Shown here piece by piece: positions 29,504 through 39,341 of a stretch of 64,000 nucleotides of DNA. The stretch is from contig CAUBRZ010000001.1 of NCBI GenBank assembly GCA_958438515.1, forward strand, positions 93,758-157,757. The letters run 5' to 3'. This stretch comes from an uncultured Clostridium sp. (GTDB taxonomy: Bacteria > Bacillota > Clostridia > TANB77 > CAG-508). The position numbers and the translations under genes were made by a program. Under the pieces are notes generated by a model. The model worked only from the letters and a program-made list of their open reading frames with translations. It was not told where the DNA came from and searched no databases. Position 1 is the stretch's first letter. Every line of letters begins with the position of its first letter.

Positions 29504-31410
29504 ATGAAAAGAAAAAAGAAAATTTTAATTACATCTATATTTTTATTACTTTTTATGTTTTTTGTAAATATAGAAAGTAGAGCATCTTCAGATAATAAAT
29601 TATTTTTAAATGATTTAGATTTTGAAGTAAATGTTAATTCAGATGGAAGTATGGATGTTACAGAATATTGGGATATTGAAGTGGAAGATACAAACACTTT
29701 ATTTAAAACATTTAAGACTGACTCGAAAAAATATTCTAGCATAACAGATGTTACAGTAACAGATATTACAATAGGACAAGATAGGCCATTTACAGAGATT
29801 CACGAATTAATGTACCATGTTACAGAGGGATGTTACTATGGAATGACAAATGATGACGGTGATTTTGAAATTGCATGGGGAATTGGATATACTCAAAAAA
29901 GTGGAACTAGAAAATATGAAATAAAGTATAAAGTAAATGATGCTATAAGCAAACATGCAGATTATGCACAGCTATATTGGCAATTTGTAGGAAACAAATT
30001 TGATATAGATGCAAAACAAGTCAGAGGAACAATAGTATTACCTGATAATGTAGATAATAAGGACAATATTAAAGTATGGGGACATACAGAAGACTTAAAT
30101 GGAGAAATTTATGTCATAGACACAAATAAAATAGAATTTAATGTTGATTATTTTAATTCAGGAAGATATATAGAAATAAGAACATTGTTTCCAACACAAA
30201 TGATAACCTCGAGTGCAAGAGAAGATAATAATGAAATTTTAAATTCGGTAATAGAAGAAGAATCTATTTTAGCAAAAAAAGCAAATGATAAAAGAGCTAG
30301 ACAACGTTTTTGGAAAATTTGTATGATTGTTATTACAAATATTATATTGATTTTAATTTGCATTAAATTTATTAAAAATATGATAAAATCAATAAAAGAA
30401 CTAAAGGAACTAAAGAAACTAACACCAACAGAAGAGATTATTTATTATAGAGATATACCAAGAGAAAATGCTACACCGGCAGAGTCAGTGTATTTGTATA
30501 AGCAAATCAAAAATAAATTAGAAAGTAATGATATTGGAAAAATTTTTTCTGCTACACTATTAGATTTTAGTTTAAAGAATATAATTGAATTTAAAGTTGA
30601 TAATGAAAAAAGCAGAAAAGAAAAAATAACAATAAGATTGATAAATAAAAATCCAGATGAGATTTTGAAGAATGAAGATGAAATGGTAATATTTAGATTT
30701 TTAGTCGTAGCCTTTGGTGGTAAAGAAGAAATTACAATAAAAGAATTAGAAAAGTATATAAAAAATTCTTCTTCTGAAATAATTTCTTTGCAAGATAAAA
30801 TCAATAGAGAAACTGAATTAAGTTTACAAAAAGCTAACTTAATAGATAAAGAACAACAAAATGAATATGATGTAATATTAACTTCAAGAATATTTTATAC
30901 ATCAGCTGCGTTATTAGTTCCTATTATAGGAATTATAAGTGAATATATGCTTATTGGGGGTATACCATTTGTAATATTATCAGTTATAAATTTAATTTTA
31001 TTATCAGCACAATTAAGAAAAATTAATGTTTATACACAAGAAGGTATAGATGAATCAGAAAAATGGAAGGGACTAAAAAAATACATGGAGGAATTTTCTA
31101 TGTTAGATAAAAGAGAAGTTCCTGAAGTTGTGATATGGGAAAAATTCATGGTATATGCTACTGCGTTTGGAATTGCTGATAAAGTACTAAAACAATTAAA
31201 AATTGTATATCCTGATTTAGAAAATACAATAAACATTAATGATTATTCATATATGTATTTAATGATGAACACAGATTTTTCTAGAAGTTTTACAAATGCC
31301 ATTAACACTTCGATGTCAGCAGCTAATTCATCAGCCACAGGTGGAGGAGGAGGATTCTCTGCTGGTGGTGGAGGAGGAGGCCGGAGGCCGGTGGTGGAGG
31401 AGGTAGATAA
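29504..31410 (+). CDS. DUF2207 membrane protein with two CGG +1 shift sites in the Gly tail
   Basis: ATG 29504 follows AAAGGGAG and starts a signal peptide or anchor. A DUF2207 beta domain follows (LNDLDFEVNVNSDGSMDVTE), then two membrane regions and a C-terminal glycine tail, as in many DUF2207 proteins. The tail contains GGC-C-GGA and GGC-C-GGT (31382 and 31389), two in-phase CGG triplets. Skipping both Cs gives an uninterrupted run of glycines ending in Arg and stop at 31408-31410. Without the shifts, frame 0 gives an atypical tail (RRPVVEEVDNLLHQI) ending at 31429. Confidence 0.85.
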
Positions 31411-31444
31411 TCTTCTTCATCAAATATAAATTAAGGAGAGAAAC

Positions 31445-33166
31445 ATGGAACCAGAAAAAATAAAAAAAATATATGAAATTTTAAATAATATACCTGTGAC
31501 ATCAGAAAATATTAGTGTAATAGAGGAAATAAAAGAAGAATTATTAAACCAAAATTATATTACTGCATTACAAAAAATGGAACAACTTAGTAAAATAAAA
31601 GAACAAGAGCCAAAAGTAAAAATAGAAGAAACAGAAGAAGAACAAGAAGGAATTTATCCTAAACAATTAAGTAATATAGAATTAGAAAGACAATATATTG
31701 GAATGTTACTAAAAGATCCAAAATTAATCGTAAAATATTACTTTTTACATGAAGAATGTTATTTTGAAGATGATGATTTATTAAATATTTATAAAAGTGT
31801 ATTATTTACAGAAGGTGGAGCATATACACCAGAGGTAGCAAAAAAAGATTTTAATTTTGCAAAAGATTCAGAAGATGTATATCGTTTAAAAGGAAAATTA
31901 AAAAATGAAGTATCTGAAAAGAAATATGATATGGAAAAAATATATGTATCTTTAAAGAAATTATTTGTATTGAGAAAAAGCTATTTAGCCATTCCTATTA
32001 AAAATATACAAGAAAAAGTTGTAGAAATAACAGATTATAAATTATATGATAAAATGTCAATTGATGAAATAGAAAGTGCTATTATTCAAGTAAATGATAC
32101 AGAAAAATTTAAAAGAGCAATCTTAAATAAAAATCTTACAAGCTTTTTAGAAATGGGAGATAATAATTTAAGAAATGGATTAGCATTACCATTTCCAATA
32201 TTAACAAGCGTATTTAAAGGAATAAGAAAAGGAGAAACGATGGCATTTGCTATGCCATCCAACTCAGGAAAAAGTAGGTTTACAATTGATGTAGCAGCAC
32301 ATACAGCACTAGTTCATAAGAAAAAGGTCTTGATTATTTCAAATGAAATGTCAGAAGAAAAAATGAGACTTTGTCTTATTACTACAATATTAAATAATCC
32401 TGAAATTCAAAAGTTACATGGACAAGAAGTTAGTAAGACAGAAGGTGAATTATTAGAATTTAAATTTAGACCAGATAACCCTAAAAAAGTTAAAACAGAT
32501 GAAAATGGTTTTATAATCAAACAAAAGGATGAAAGACAAGGAGATTTTGTTAAAAGACTTTTAGAAGAGTCAACAGAATTTAAGAAAACTATACTTGTAA
32601 CAGATTGGATAAATAAACAAATTAATAATTCTATTTATTTTATTAATATAACAGATCATACTAATGACGAGTTAAAAAAAGTTATTATGAATTATTATTA
32701 TAAAGAACAAATAGAATATGTATTTTATGATACGCTAAAAACTGATACAGCTAATATAGGAATTGGAGAAGAACTTAAAAAGACAGCTACGATTCTTTCG
32801 AATTTAGCACAAAACTTTAATTTATATATATGTTCTACATTACAATTAGCAGAAAGTAGTACTTTGCCTGTTAACTTAAATGTAAACGATTTGGCTGTAA
32901 GTAGAACAGTAAAGGAAGTTTTAGATACCTTGTGTTTAATAAAACAAATAAATAGAGATACTCTTAAAAATTATGAATATTCTTTAAAAGAGGTTGACAC
33001 GAAGTTTTTTGATTTAAAAAAGTATGAAGACCCAGATGTAAGATATTATGCTTGTGTTGTAGATAAAAATAGGGCAGGAGCAAAACCAACGTTATTATTT
33101 AGACTAAACTTAGCTTATAATGTTTGGGAAGAATTAGGGTACTTACGTTTAAAACAAGAAAAATAA
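31445..33166 (+). CDS. DnaB-like replicative helicase-fold ATPase
   Basis: The 573-residue protein has an N-terminal helical domain resembling DnaB-N (LSNIELERQYIGMLLKDPKL) and a RecA-fold domain with Walker A-like AMPSNSGKSRFTIDVAAHT and IISNEMSEEKMRL, as in DnaB. A Walker B-like strand is VFYDTLKTD, which lacks the usual acidic pair. An insert of about 60 residues follows the second motif. This is not the housekeeping DnaB, so it may be a plasmid- or phage-derived helicase or a regulatory ATPase. The gene starts shortly after the DUF2207 gene and precedes another unknown gene. Confidence 0.7.
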   Translation: MEPEKIKKIYEILNNIPVTSENISVIEEIKEELLNQNYITALQKMEQLSKIKEQEPKVKIEETEEEQEGIYPKQLSNIELERQYIGMLLKDPKLIVKYYFLHEECYFEDDDLLNIYKSVLFTEGGAYTPEVAKKDFNFAKDSEDVYRLKGKLKNEVSEKKYDMEKIYVSLKKLFVLRKSYLAIPIKNIQEKVVEITDYKLYDKMSIDEIESAIIQVNDTEKFKRAILNKNLTSFLEMGDNNLRNGLALPFPILTSVFKGIRKGETMAFAMPSNSGKSRFTIDVAAHTALVHKKKVLIISNEMSEEKMRLCLITTILNNPEIQKLHGQEVSKTEGELLEFKFRPDNPKKVKTDENGFIIKQKDERQGDFVKRLLEESTEFKKTILVTDWINKQINNSIYFINITDHTNDELKKVIMNYYYKEQIEYVFYDTLKTDTANIGIGEELKKTATILSNLAQNFNLYICSTLQLAESSTLPVNLNVNDLAVSRTVKEVLDTLCLIKQINRDTLKNYEYSLKEVDTKFFDLKKYEDPDVRYYACVVDKNRAGAKPTLLFRLNLAYNVWEELGYLRLKQEK

Positions 33167-33192
33167 TATTTGAAATGTAATACAGTTGTAAT

Positions 33193-33232
33193 AAAAAAGT
33201 AATGTAAATGATATTGTTTACATTACTTTTTT
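33193..33232 (+). terminator. Terminator after the DnaB-like gene
   Basis: AAAAAAGTAATGTAAA pairs with TTTACATTACTTTTTT across a short loop. Confidence 0.75.
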
Positions 33233-33274
33233 ATATTAAAATTAAAATAGTATATAGTGTAAAGGAGATAAAAA

Positions 33275-34720
33275 ATGGGTTTTTGGGATTTTTTTAAAAT
33301 AAGAAAAAATAGTAAAGTACTTGAATTACCAGAAGGAAACATTAAAGATAACCAACGTGATAAAAAAGATAATATAGATGTAAAAATAACATCAAGAAAA
33401 GATGGAGAATATATGCAATATAATATTGTACTTGGTGTAGATGGACAGAGTTTTGAGGTAGGAGAAATGTATAGTGAAAATGGGCAAATAACACCAATTA
33501 GGGAGGTGGCTCAAGAAATAAAAGAAGCGTTAAATCCTATGGTAAGTACAACTAATAAATATACATTAGCAAAAGCAAGAAAACAAGCTCAAGATGATTT
33601 TAAATTAATATCTATAAAAAATAGTTTTGCTTTAAATCCGGAAGTTAGTGATTTTATTAAAAATTATCAATCAGATAATATATTAGATTACAAACAAACA
33701 AATAAGTTACCAAAAACAATAGATGCTGATAAAATCGATGAAGAATATTCATATTGTGAAGGAAGAAAATTACAAAAACGTTTGGATAAATTAGAAAAAA
33801 TAAAAAGCCCTGAAGATGCGTATGAAAATAGAGATGATATTATATCTTTTATGATGGATATGGAAGAAGATGTACCATCAAGTGCTATTGTTGCTGCACA
33901 GATAGATTCTTTAAAAAATGGAAAGCAATTAAATGAAGAAACAGTAAAAGCTGTTGCTAAATTTATGGAACAAGAATTTGACAATGAAGATGGAGCTTTA
34001 TATCCAGTATATTTAAAACTAGAAGAAAAAAGAGTTTGGAAAGCAATATTAAAGGAACTTACTCCTTATTTGAAAGATGAAACCAAACAAAGTAAAGAGC
34101 TAATAGGAATACTAAGTCCTCTTTCACAATATCAATTGCCAGATATACCAGATATTAAAGGTGAGTTTGCAACTAATACACTTGTAAAATATATTATGAA
34201 AGAGATGAATCAACGTGTAAGTATAAATAAATATAATGATAGATTTAAAAAATATGATTTACAAGCTGCTATGGAAATTAACAATAAAGATAAATATCCA
34301 GACTTAGAACATAGAAAAGAAATATTGGAATTTTTTTATGCAAGAATGGGAAGCCTTGGACAATTATCTTATCCAAAACAAGAAAGTAATGGTGATATTG
34401 AAGATAAAAAAGTTAAATACTTTAGGGAGTTTGTTGAAGAAACCAACTTTAAGAGTATAGATAATAAAGAGTCAAAAGAATTTCTATTTTTAGTTGCTCA
34501 AATAGAAAAAGATTATATAAAAAATGGTTGCAAATCAATGTTGCAAATCTACAATAAGAAAGAAGCAGAAAATCAAACAAAAAACAAAACAAGTAGACAA
34601 GAAGAATTTCATCAAAATATGAAAGTGGAAAATGTTAGTGGTATTGCTAAACAAAGTGTAAATCAACAAGAGAAGGATGCAAGAGAAGTAACTAATGATA
34701 AAGAAATAACAGATGAATAA
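33275..34720 (+). CDS. Unknown 481-residue soluble protein
   Basis: ATG 33275 follows AAAGGAGAT. The first 25 residues are MGFWDFFKIRKNSKVLELPE, a start seen in some phage- or plasmid-type proteins. A beta-rich N-terminal part (YMQYNIVLGVDGQSFEVGEM) is followed by long charged helices. No catalytic motif or membrane segment is seen. It lies directly downstream of the DnaB-like ATPase but after a terminator hairpin, so a functional link is only suggested by order. Confidence 0.6.
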   Translation: MGFWDFFKIRKNSKVLELPEGNIKDNQRDKKDNIDVKITSRKDGEYMQYNIVLGVDGQSFEVGEMYSENGQITPIREVAQEIKEALNPMVSTTNKYTLAKARKQAQDDFKLISIKNSFALNPEVSDFIKNYQSDNILDYKQTNKLPKTIDADKIDEEYSYCEGRKLQKRLDKLEKIKSPEDAYENRDDIISFMMDMEEDVPSSAIVAAQIDSLKNGKQLNEETVKAVAKFMEQEFDNEDGALYPVYLKLEEKRVWKAILKELTPYLKDETKQSKELIGILSPLSQYQLPDIPDIKGEFATNTLVKYIMKEMNQRVSINKYNDRFKKYDLQAAMEINNKDKYPDLEHRKEILEFFYARMGSLGQLSYPKQESNGDIEDKKVKYFREFVEETNFKSIDNKESKEFLFLVAQIEKDYIKNGCKSMLQIYNKKEAENQTKNKTSRQEEFHQNMKVENVSGIAKQSVNQQEKDAREVTNDKEITDE

Positions 34721-34765
34721 GATAAAATTAAAAAAATAAGACATAATAATATATGAATTTTTAAA

Positions 34766-34812
34766 TGAACCCCAATATTAGACAAAAAAGTTTAATAAAG
34801 AGGGTTCATTTT
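34766..34812. repeat. Solo end of an IS3-family element
   Basis: TGAACCCCAATATTAGACA (34766-34784) and the following 28 bases closely match the left end of the IS relic at 54132, including the ribosome binding site of its first gene, but no transposase follows. It marks an old insertion or excision point between two genes. Confidence 0.65.
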
Positions 34813-34949
34813 GTGTGTAAATTATAAATTTATATATTGTATAATTTCTAATAACTATGATATAATTCTTTATATATAAAAGTTATAAAAATAATTATTA
34901 TTAAAATCAAAAAGGAATATAATTATAATAGATATATGGAGGTAATGTT

Positions 34950-35429
34950 ATGAATAAAAGATGTTTGGTTGTATATTTTTCAGTAACAGGGAGGACAAAA
35001 GCAAAATCAGAAATAATATCAAATATATTAGATGCTGACTTGCTTGAAATAAAGCCGAAAATACCATATTCTAGTAAAGATTTAAATTGGAATAATAAGA
35101 ATAGCCGTTGTTCTTTAGAGCATAAAAATAAAACATTTCCAGAAATTTTAAACAAAGTAGAAAATTTTAATGATTATGATATTATATTTGTTGGATATCC
35201 TATATGGTGGTGGTCAGCACCTAATATAGTAAAAAATTTTATGAAAAGTTATGATTTTTCTGGAAAGACTATTGTTCCTTTTTCTACGTCAGGTGGAGGA
35301 ATTATAGGAAGTGACGGAAAATCACTTCATAAGTTTTGTTCAAAAGATACCAAATGGGTAAAAGGTAAATTGTTAAACAGTAGTGAGAAAAATGATATTG
35401 AAAATTGGATAAAAAAGTTAGATATATAA
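34950..35429 (+). CDS. Flavodoxin-like protein
   Basis: The 159-residue protein has the flavodoxin fold: CLVVYFSVTGRTK forms the phosphate-binding loop, and YDIIFVGYPIWWWSAPNIV and VPFSTSGGGIIG contact FMN. It probably carries electrons or acts as an NAD(P)H-dependent reductase. AGGTAATG precedes the ATG. A peroxiredoxin gene follows, so a role in oxidative stress is possible. Confidence 0.88.
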   Translation: MNKRCLVVYFSVTGRTKAKSEIISNILDADLLEIKPKIPYSSKDLNWNNKNSRCSLEHKNKTFPEILNKVENFNDYDIIFVGYPIWWWSAPNIVKNFMKSYDFSGKTIVPFSTSGGGIIGSDGKSLHKFCSKDTKWVKGKLLNSSEKNDIENWIKKLDI

Positions 35430-35453
35430 CTAAAAATCAAAGTAACCAATAAT

Positions 35454-35493
35454 AAACTCCTTTCATATTATATAAAAAATGAAAAGGAGTTTT
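35454..35493 (+). terminator. Hairpin between flavodoxin and peroxiredoxin genes
   Basis: AAACTCCTTTCAT pairs with ATGAAAAGGAGTTTT. The downstream arm includes the AAAGGAG ribosome binding site of the peroxiredoxin gene, so it could also control translation. Confidence 0.65.
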
Positions 35494-35497
35494 ATTT

Positions 35498-36214
35498 ATG
35501 GACTATGAATTGATGATGAATGGTAATGTGAAAATAGGACAAAAGGCACCAGATTTTGAAGCTATAACAACTTTTGGAAATATTAAATTGGAAGATTATA
35601 AGGGAAAATGGCTTGTTTTATTTTCACATCCTGGAGATTTTACCCCAGTATGCACAACAGAAATGATAGCTTTTACTAGAGCACATACATATTTTAAGCA
35701 AATGAATACAGAATTATTAGGATTAAGTGTTGATAGTAATAGTTCACATTTAGCATGGATGTATGATATTTATTGTAGGACTGGAATAAAAGTGTCATTT
35801 CCAATTATTGCAGATAGAAATGGTCAGATTGCTAGAAAATATGGAATGATTTCAAATGATATAAGTAATACTGAAACTGTAAGAAATGTATTTATAATTG
35901 ATGATAAAGGGATTGTGAGAACAATATTAGTATATCCTATGAATGTAGGTCGTTTTATACCAGAAATTGTTAGGATTGTTAGAGCTCTTCAAATGGCAGA
36001 CTGTACCAATGGGTCGCTTGCAGCAAATTGGATGCCAAACCAACCAGTTATTATACCAATGCCTAAAACATATGACCAGTTAGAAGAAAGAGTAAAACAA
36101 ATAAGTGAAAATAAAAATGGAATAAGTTGGTATTTAAGTTTTAAAGAGCCAGAGAAAAAATGCATAAATACAAATGAATCAGAAAACAAAAATAACAACA
36201 AGGAAGAGTGTTAA
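35498..36214 (+). CDS. Peroxiredoxin, Prx6/1-Cys-like
   Basis: The 238-residue thiol peroxidase has the peroxidatic cysteine in HPGDFTPVCTTEM and the conserved arginine in FIIDDKGIVRTIL. The long C-terminal arm (SLAANWMPNQPVIIPMP, then WYLSFKEPEKKC) matches the archaeal/Prx6 group. Cysteines at about residues 168 and 223 could resolve the sulfenate. It reduces hydrogen and alkyl peroxides, which protects an anaerobe from oxygen. The tail after WYLSF is Asn/Lys-rich. Confidence 0.93.
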   Translation: MDYELMMNGNVKIGQKAPDFEAITTFGNIKLEDYKGKWLVLFSHPGDFTPVCTTEMIAFTRAHTYFKQMNTELLGLSVDSNSSHLAWMYDIYCRTGIKVSFPIIADRNGQIARKYGMISNDISNTETVRNVFIIDDKGIVRTILVYPMNVGRFIPEIVRIVRALQMADCTNGSLAANWMPNQPVIIPMPKTYDQLEERVKQISENKNGISWYLSFKEPEKKCINTNESENKNNNKEEC

Positions 36215-36228
36215 ACTCTTCTTTTTTA
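36202..36228 (+). terminator. Terminator overlapping the peroxiredoxin stop
   Basis: GAAGAGT pairs with ACTCTTC and is followed by a T-run. The stop codon lies inside the loop. Confidence 0.75.
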
Positions 36229-36323
36229 AAATAATAAAAAATAGAATATGTTTTTAAAAAATATGCATACTAATATTATGAACTATAATAAGTTCATATA
36301 TTTTAATATTTAGGAGGTATATT

Positions 36324-36488
36324 ATGGAAAACGGACAAGAAATTAACTGTACAGTATGTAGCTGTAAACATCATAATGAAAGGGAAAATAAATGTAAATT
36401 AAAAGCTATACAAGTCTCTCCAACACAAGGAAATAATACAAAAAATCCAGATGAATCTATGTGTTCAAGCTATAAATATGAAAATTAA
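36324..36488 (+). CDS. DUF1540 small cysteine protein
   Basis: The 54-residue product follows TAGGAGG. Cysteines are arranged as INCTVCSCKHHNE, then C at NKCKL and a last one at SMCSSY, the pattern of DUF1540 domains, which are presumed metal-binding. Function is not known. Confidence 0.75.
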   Translation: MENGQEINCTVCSCKHHNERENKCKLKAIQVSPTQGNNTKNPDESMCSSYKYEN

Positions 36489-36617
36489 AAAATAAAAACA
36501 AAGTTATAATATTAAATGCAAAAATAAAACTAATTCTGGTCTTGACATATTAGAATTTTAGAAATAAAATAACTTATGAAAAAAGACTAAAAGAAGTCAA
36601 GAAATGGAGGAAGATAT

Positions 36618-37547
36618 ATGTTAGTATCAACAAAAGAAATGTTTGAAAAATCAATGAAAGAAGGTTTTGCAATAGGTGCTTTTAATGTAAATAATATGGA
36701 GATAATACAAGGAATTGTAGATGCAGCAGCTGAAAGCAAGTCTCCTGTAATTTTACAAGCATCTTCAAGTGCTATAAAATATGCGAGAGTTAATTATTTG
36801 ATGAAAATGGTACAAGCAGCAGTAGAAGAACATCCAGAAGTTCCAATTGCAATTCATTTAGATCATGGGCCAGATTTTGAAACGGCAAAAATGTGTATAG
36901 ATAATGGGTTTACTTCAGTTATGATTGATGGTTCAAAATATGACTTTGAAGAAAATATAGCTATAACAAAGAAGGTAGTTGATTACGCACATTCTAAAGG
37001 AGTTGTAGTAGAAGCAGAACTTGGTAAATTAGCAGGAATTGAAGATGATGTAAATGTAGAAGAAAAAGATGCTATGTATACAGATCCTGCACAAGCAGAA
37101 GAATTTGTAAGAAGAACTGGATGTGATTCTTTAGCTATTGCTATAGGAACAAGCCATGGTGCTTATAAATTCAAAGGAGAAGCTAAATTAAGATTTGATA
37201 TATTAAAAGAAATAAAACAAAGAATTCCAAATACACCAATAGTCTTACATGGTGCTTCAACTGTAATACCTGAATTAGTTGAGATGTGTAATGAATATGG
37301 AGGAGATATACCTGGAGCAAAGGGTGTTCCTGATGAAATTTTACATGAAGCAAGTATATCAGGAGTATCAAAAATCAATGTAGATACAGATTTAAGATTA
37401 GCTATGACAGCAGGAATTAGAAAAGTATTTGCTGAAGAAAAAAATGTTTTTGATCCAAGAAAATATTTAGGACCAGCAAGAGAACTTATAAAAGAAACTG
37501 TAAAACACAAAATGGTTGATGTTTTTGGTTCAGGAAATAGAATTTAA
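36618..37547 (+). CDS. fba: Class II fructose-1,6-bisphosphate aldolase
   Basis: The 309-residue zinc enzyme cleaves fructose 1,6-bisphosphate in glycolysis. Zinc and substrate motifs are IAIHLDHGPDFE, VVEAELGKLAGIED, IGTSHGAYKF, IVLHGAST and KINVDTDLRLA. The start follows TGGAGG. A TTGACA near 36543 probably forms the -35 of its own promoter. Confidence 0.97.
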   Translation: MLVSTKEMFEKSMKEGFAIGAFNVNNMEIIQGIVDAAAESKSPVILQASSSAIKYARVNYLMKMVQAAVEEHPEVPIAIHLDHGPDFETAKMCIDNGFTSVMIDGSKYDFEENIAITKKVVDYAHSKGVVVEAELGKLAGIEDDVNVEEKDAMYTDPAQAEEFVRRTGCDSLAIAIGTSHGAYKFKGEAKLRFDILKEIKQRIPNTPIVLHGASTVIPELVEMCNEYGGDIPGAKGVPDEILHEASISGVSKINVDTDLRLAMTAGIRKVFAEEKNVFDPRKYLGPARELIKETVKHKMVDVFGSGNRI

Positions 37548-37550
37548 ACA

Positions 37551-37599
37551 AAAAAATAATAACTATTTTTATTTTATAATAGAAATAGTTATTATTTTT
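37551..37599. terminator. Bidirectional terminator between fba and smpB
   Basis: AAAAAATAATAACTATTT pairs with AAATAGTTATTATTTTT, with A- and T-runs on either side. Confidence 0.75.
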
Positions 37600-37606
37600 A
37601 ACTATA

Positions 37607-38063
37607 TTAATATTGCTTATTTTTTAAATTAATTGCAATTTGTTTTTGAGCATCTTTTTTAGCAATATCTTGACGTTTGTCATACAATTTTTTTCCTTTA
37701 CCAATACCGAAGTTCAAGCTTAACAAAATTTCCTTTTAAATATAGACTAATAGGTACTAAACTATAACCTTTTTGTTTAACAAGACCAATTAATTTATTG
37801 ATTTCTTTTTTATTTAACAAAAGTTTTCTGTTTCTTAGTGGATCTTTATTAAAAATATTTCCATGTTCATATGGACTAATGTGCATTCCTACAATAAAAA
37901 CCTCTCCATTTTTTATAATAGCATATGTATCTTTTAGATTAACTTTTCCAGTTCTAATAGATTTAATTTCTGTACCAGATAGGACAATTCCTGTTTCTAA
38001 CTTATCTTCAATATTATAGTTGTGATAAGCAGTAGGATTTTTTGCAATAGTTTTTATATTCAT
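37607..38063 (-). CDS. smpB: SmpB tmRNA-binding protein, needs a +1 shift at CGG
   Basis: The minus-strand gene starts at 38063 (MNIKTIAKNPTAYHNYNIED) and has the SmpB core IVLSGTEIKSIRTGKVNLKD. Codon 119 is CGG (38063 minus 354, positions 37709-37707). Without a shift the product ends at Tyr-Trp after 121 residues. Skipping the C gives ELGIGKGKKLYDKRQDIAKK and a C-terminal tail to the stop at 37607, the part of SmpB needed to place tmRNA in the decoding centre. Corrected length is 151 residues, normal for SmpB. The extra base lies on the coding strand even though the gene is reversed. Confidence 0.92.
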
Positions 38064-38167
38064 ATATATTTATACCTCTTCTAACTTAATTTGTTTTATA
38101 TTATAACATAAATAAAAAAATAATGCACCTCAAAATGAATATTTTGAAGTACACCATTAAAATAGAA

Positions 38168-38608
38168 TTAATCTCTATCATCATAATTTGAAGAACGTAA
38201 TTGCATTGTATAATACCAAACAAGTGCAACTATAGCAATAGCAGCTATTCCTATAATTAACCAAGTCCAAGCAGTAGCAGTCATTCCCATGAACTTTGTA
38301 GCTGTTTGTGTAGTAGATGTTCTTTTGGCTGCATAGTTGTTTGCATTTGAAGCATGATCAGTAGATGTGTTCTTATTATGATTTGCTATGTTATTAGCTC
38401 CTTTTTCTGCATTACCTGTAACATTTTTAGAAGTATTAGAAACATCTTTTGCAGCATCTTCAACAGCGTTTTCAGCAGTACCAACAGCATTTCTTACACC
38501 ATTTGCTGCATCTTTAACCATATCTTTGCCATCATTTGCAAAACAGACAGTAAAAGAAAAAATCATTGCTATTAAAACACCAATGCTTATAAATAATTTC
38601 TTGTACAT
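38168..38608 (-). CDS. Secreted or membrane helical protein, late-embryogenesis-like repeats
   Basis: ATG 38608 follows AGGAGG. The 146-residue product has a signal peptide (LFISIGVLIAMIFSFTVCFA), an Asn/Ala/Lys-rich amphipathic region with imperfect 11-residue repeats (VKDAANGVRNAVGTAENAVE) and a C-terminal membrane helix (AWTWLIIGIAAIAIVALVWY). The repeats recall LEA-type or YtxH-like proteins. Function is unknown. Confidence 0.65.
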   Translation of the reverse strand: MYKKLFISIGVLIAMIFSFTVCFANDGKDMVKDAANGVRNAVGTAENAVEDAAKDVSNTSKNVTGNAEKGANNIANHNKNTSTDHASNANNYAAKRTSTTQTATKFMGMTATAWTWLIIGIAAIAIVALVWYYTMQLRSSNYDDRD

Positions 38609-38776
38609 AAAATAAATCCTCCTATTTAAAATTTGGAAACAATTATTTTTCATAAAAAACAAATACGAAAAACAAATTCTATTAATAGTATCCAAAAATT
38701 TGGACAAAATATACATACAAAAAATACAAAAAAATAAAAAGTTCTATATTCTAGAACTTTAAAAATTTAATTTTAT

Positions 38777-39163
38777 TTATTTTTTTAATCTAATAATAAT
38801 AGCTATACCAAGTAAAACTAATAAAATTCCAATAACAATTAATAAGATGTTAAGTATATTTGATAATCCTAAATTGCTCTCTGGTAAAGAATTTGTTGAT
38901 ACTGTTGCAGAAGAAGTATTAGTTATAGATGTAGGATTATTAGATAAAGAATTTGATGTGTTTGTATTGCTTGTATTAGAGTTGTTATTAGTAGCATTTG
39001 TATTGTTAGTATTTTCGTCTTCAGAAGTATTGTCAGATGAAATATCATTTGTTGTTAAGTCATCTGAAAGATTTAAATCAACTGCATAACAAAAATTAAA
39101 TCCTAATACTAAAGTGATTAAAGCTATTGTTATAATTAATTTTAAATTTTTTAATTTTGACAT
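38777..39163 (-). CDS. Secreted low-complexity protein with C-terminal membrane helix
   Basis: ATG 39163 follows TGGAGG. The 128-residue product has a signal peptide (LIITIALITLVLGFNFCYA), about 60 residues rich in Asn, Thr and Ser, and a C-terminal membrane helix (ILLIVIGILLVLLGIAIII) ending RLKK. It is shaped like a surface stalk but lacks a sortase motif. Confidence 0.6.
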   Translation of the reverse strand: MSKLKNLKLIITIALITLVLGFNFCYAVDLNLSDDLTTNDISSDNTSEDENTNNTNATNNNSNTSNTNTSNSLSNNPTSITNTSSATVSTNSLPESNLGLSNILNILLIVIGILLVLLGIAIIIRLKK

Positions 39164-39285
39164 ATCAAAAACCTCCATTTGAAATATAAATATTTCTATT
39201 TCTTTTGTTATTATGCTATAATAATAACACAAAGCATAAATACTGTCTAGTAAATTTTATAAAAAATAGAGAATTTATAAAAAAA

Positions 39286-39321
39286 GTGAAAACAAATATG
39301 CATAATACATACTGTTTTCAC
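39286..39321 (-). terminator. Terminator on the minus strand
   Basis: GTGAAAACA pairs with TGTTTTCAC, followed on the minus strand by a T-run. It ends the gene at 39342-39920. Confidence 0.7.
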
Positions 39322-39341
39322 TTGGGCTCGTGTTTTAAAAT

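Noticed and set aside
34766..34812. Complete miniature inverted-repeat element
   Set aside because: Only one end is recognisable and no inverted partner end is found before the next gene.
38354..39089. Open frames on the plus strand opposite the two secreted proteins
   Set aside because: They mirror low-complexity Ala- and Asn-rich coding on the minus strand, and none has a ribosome binding site.
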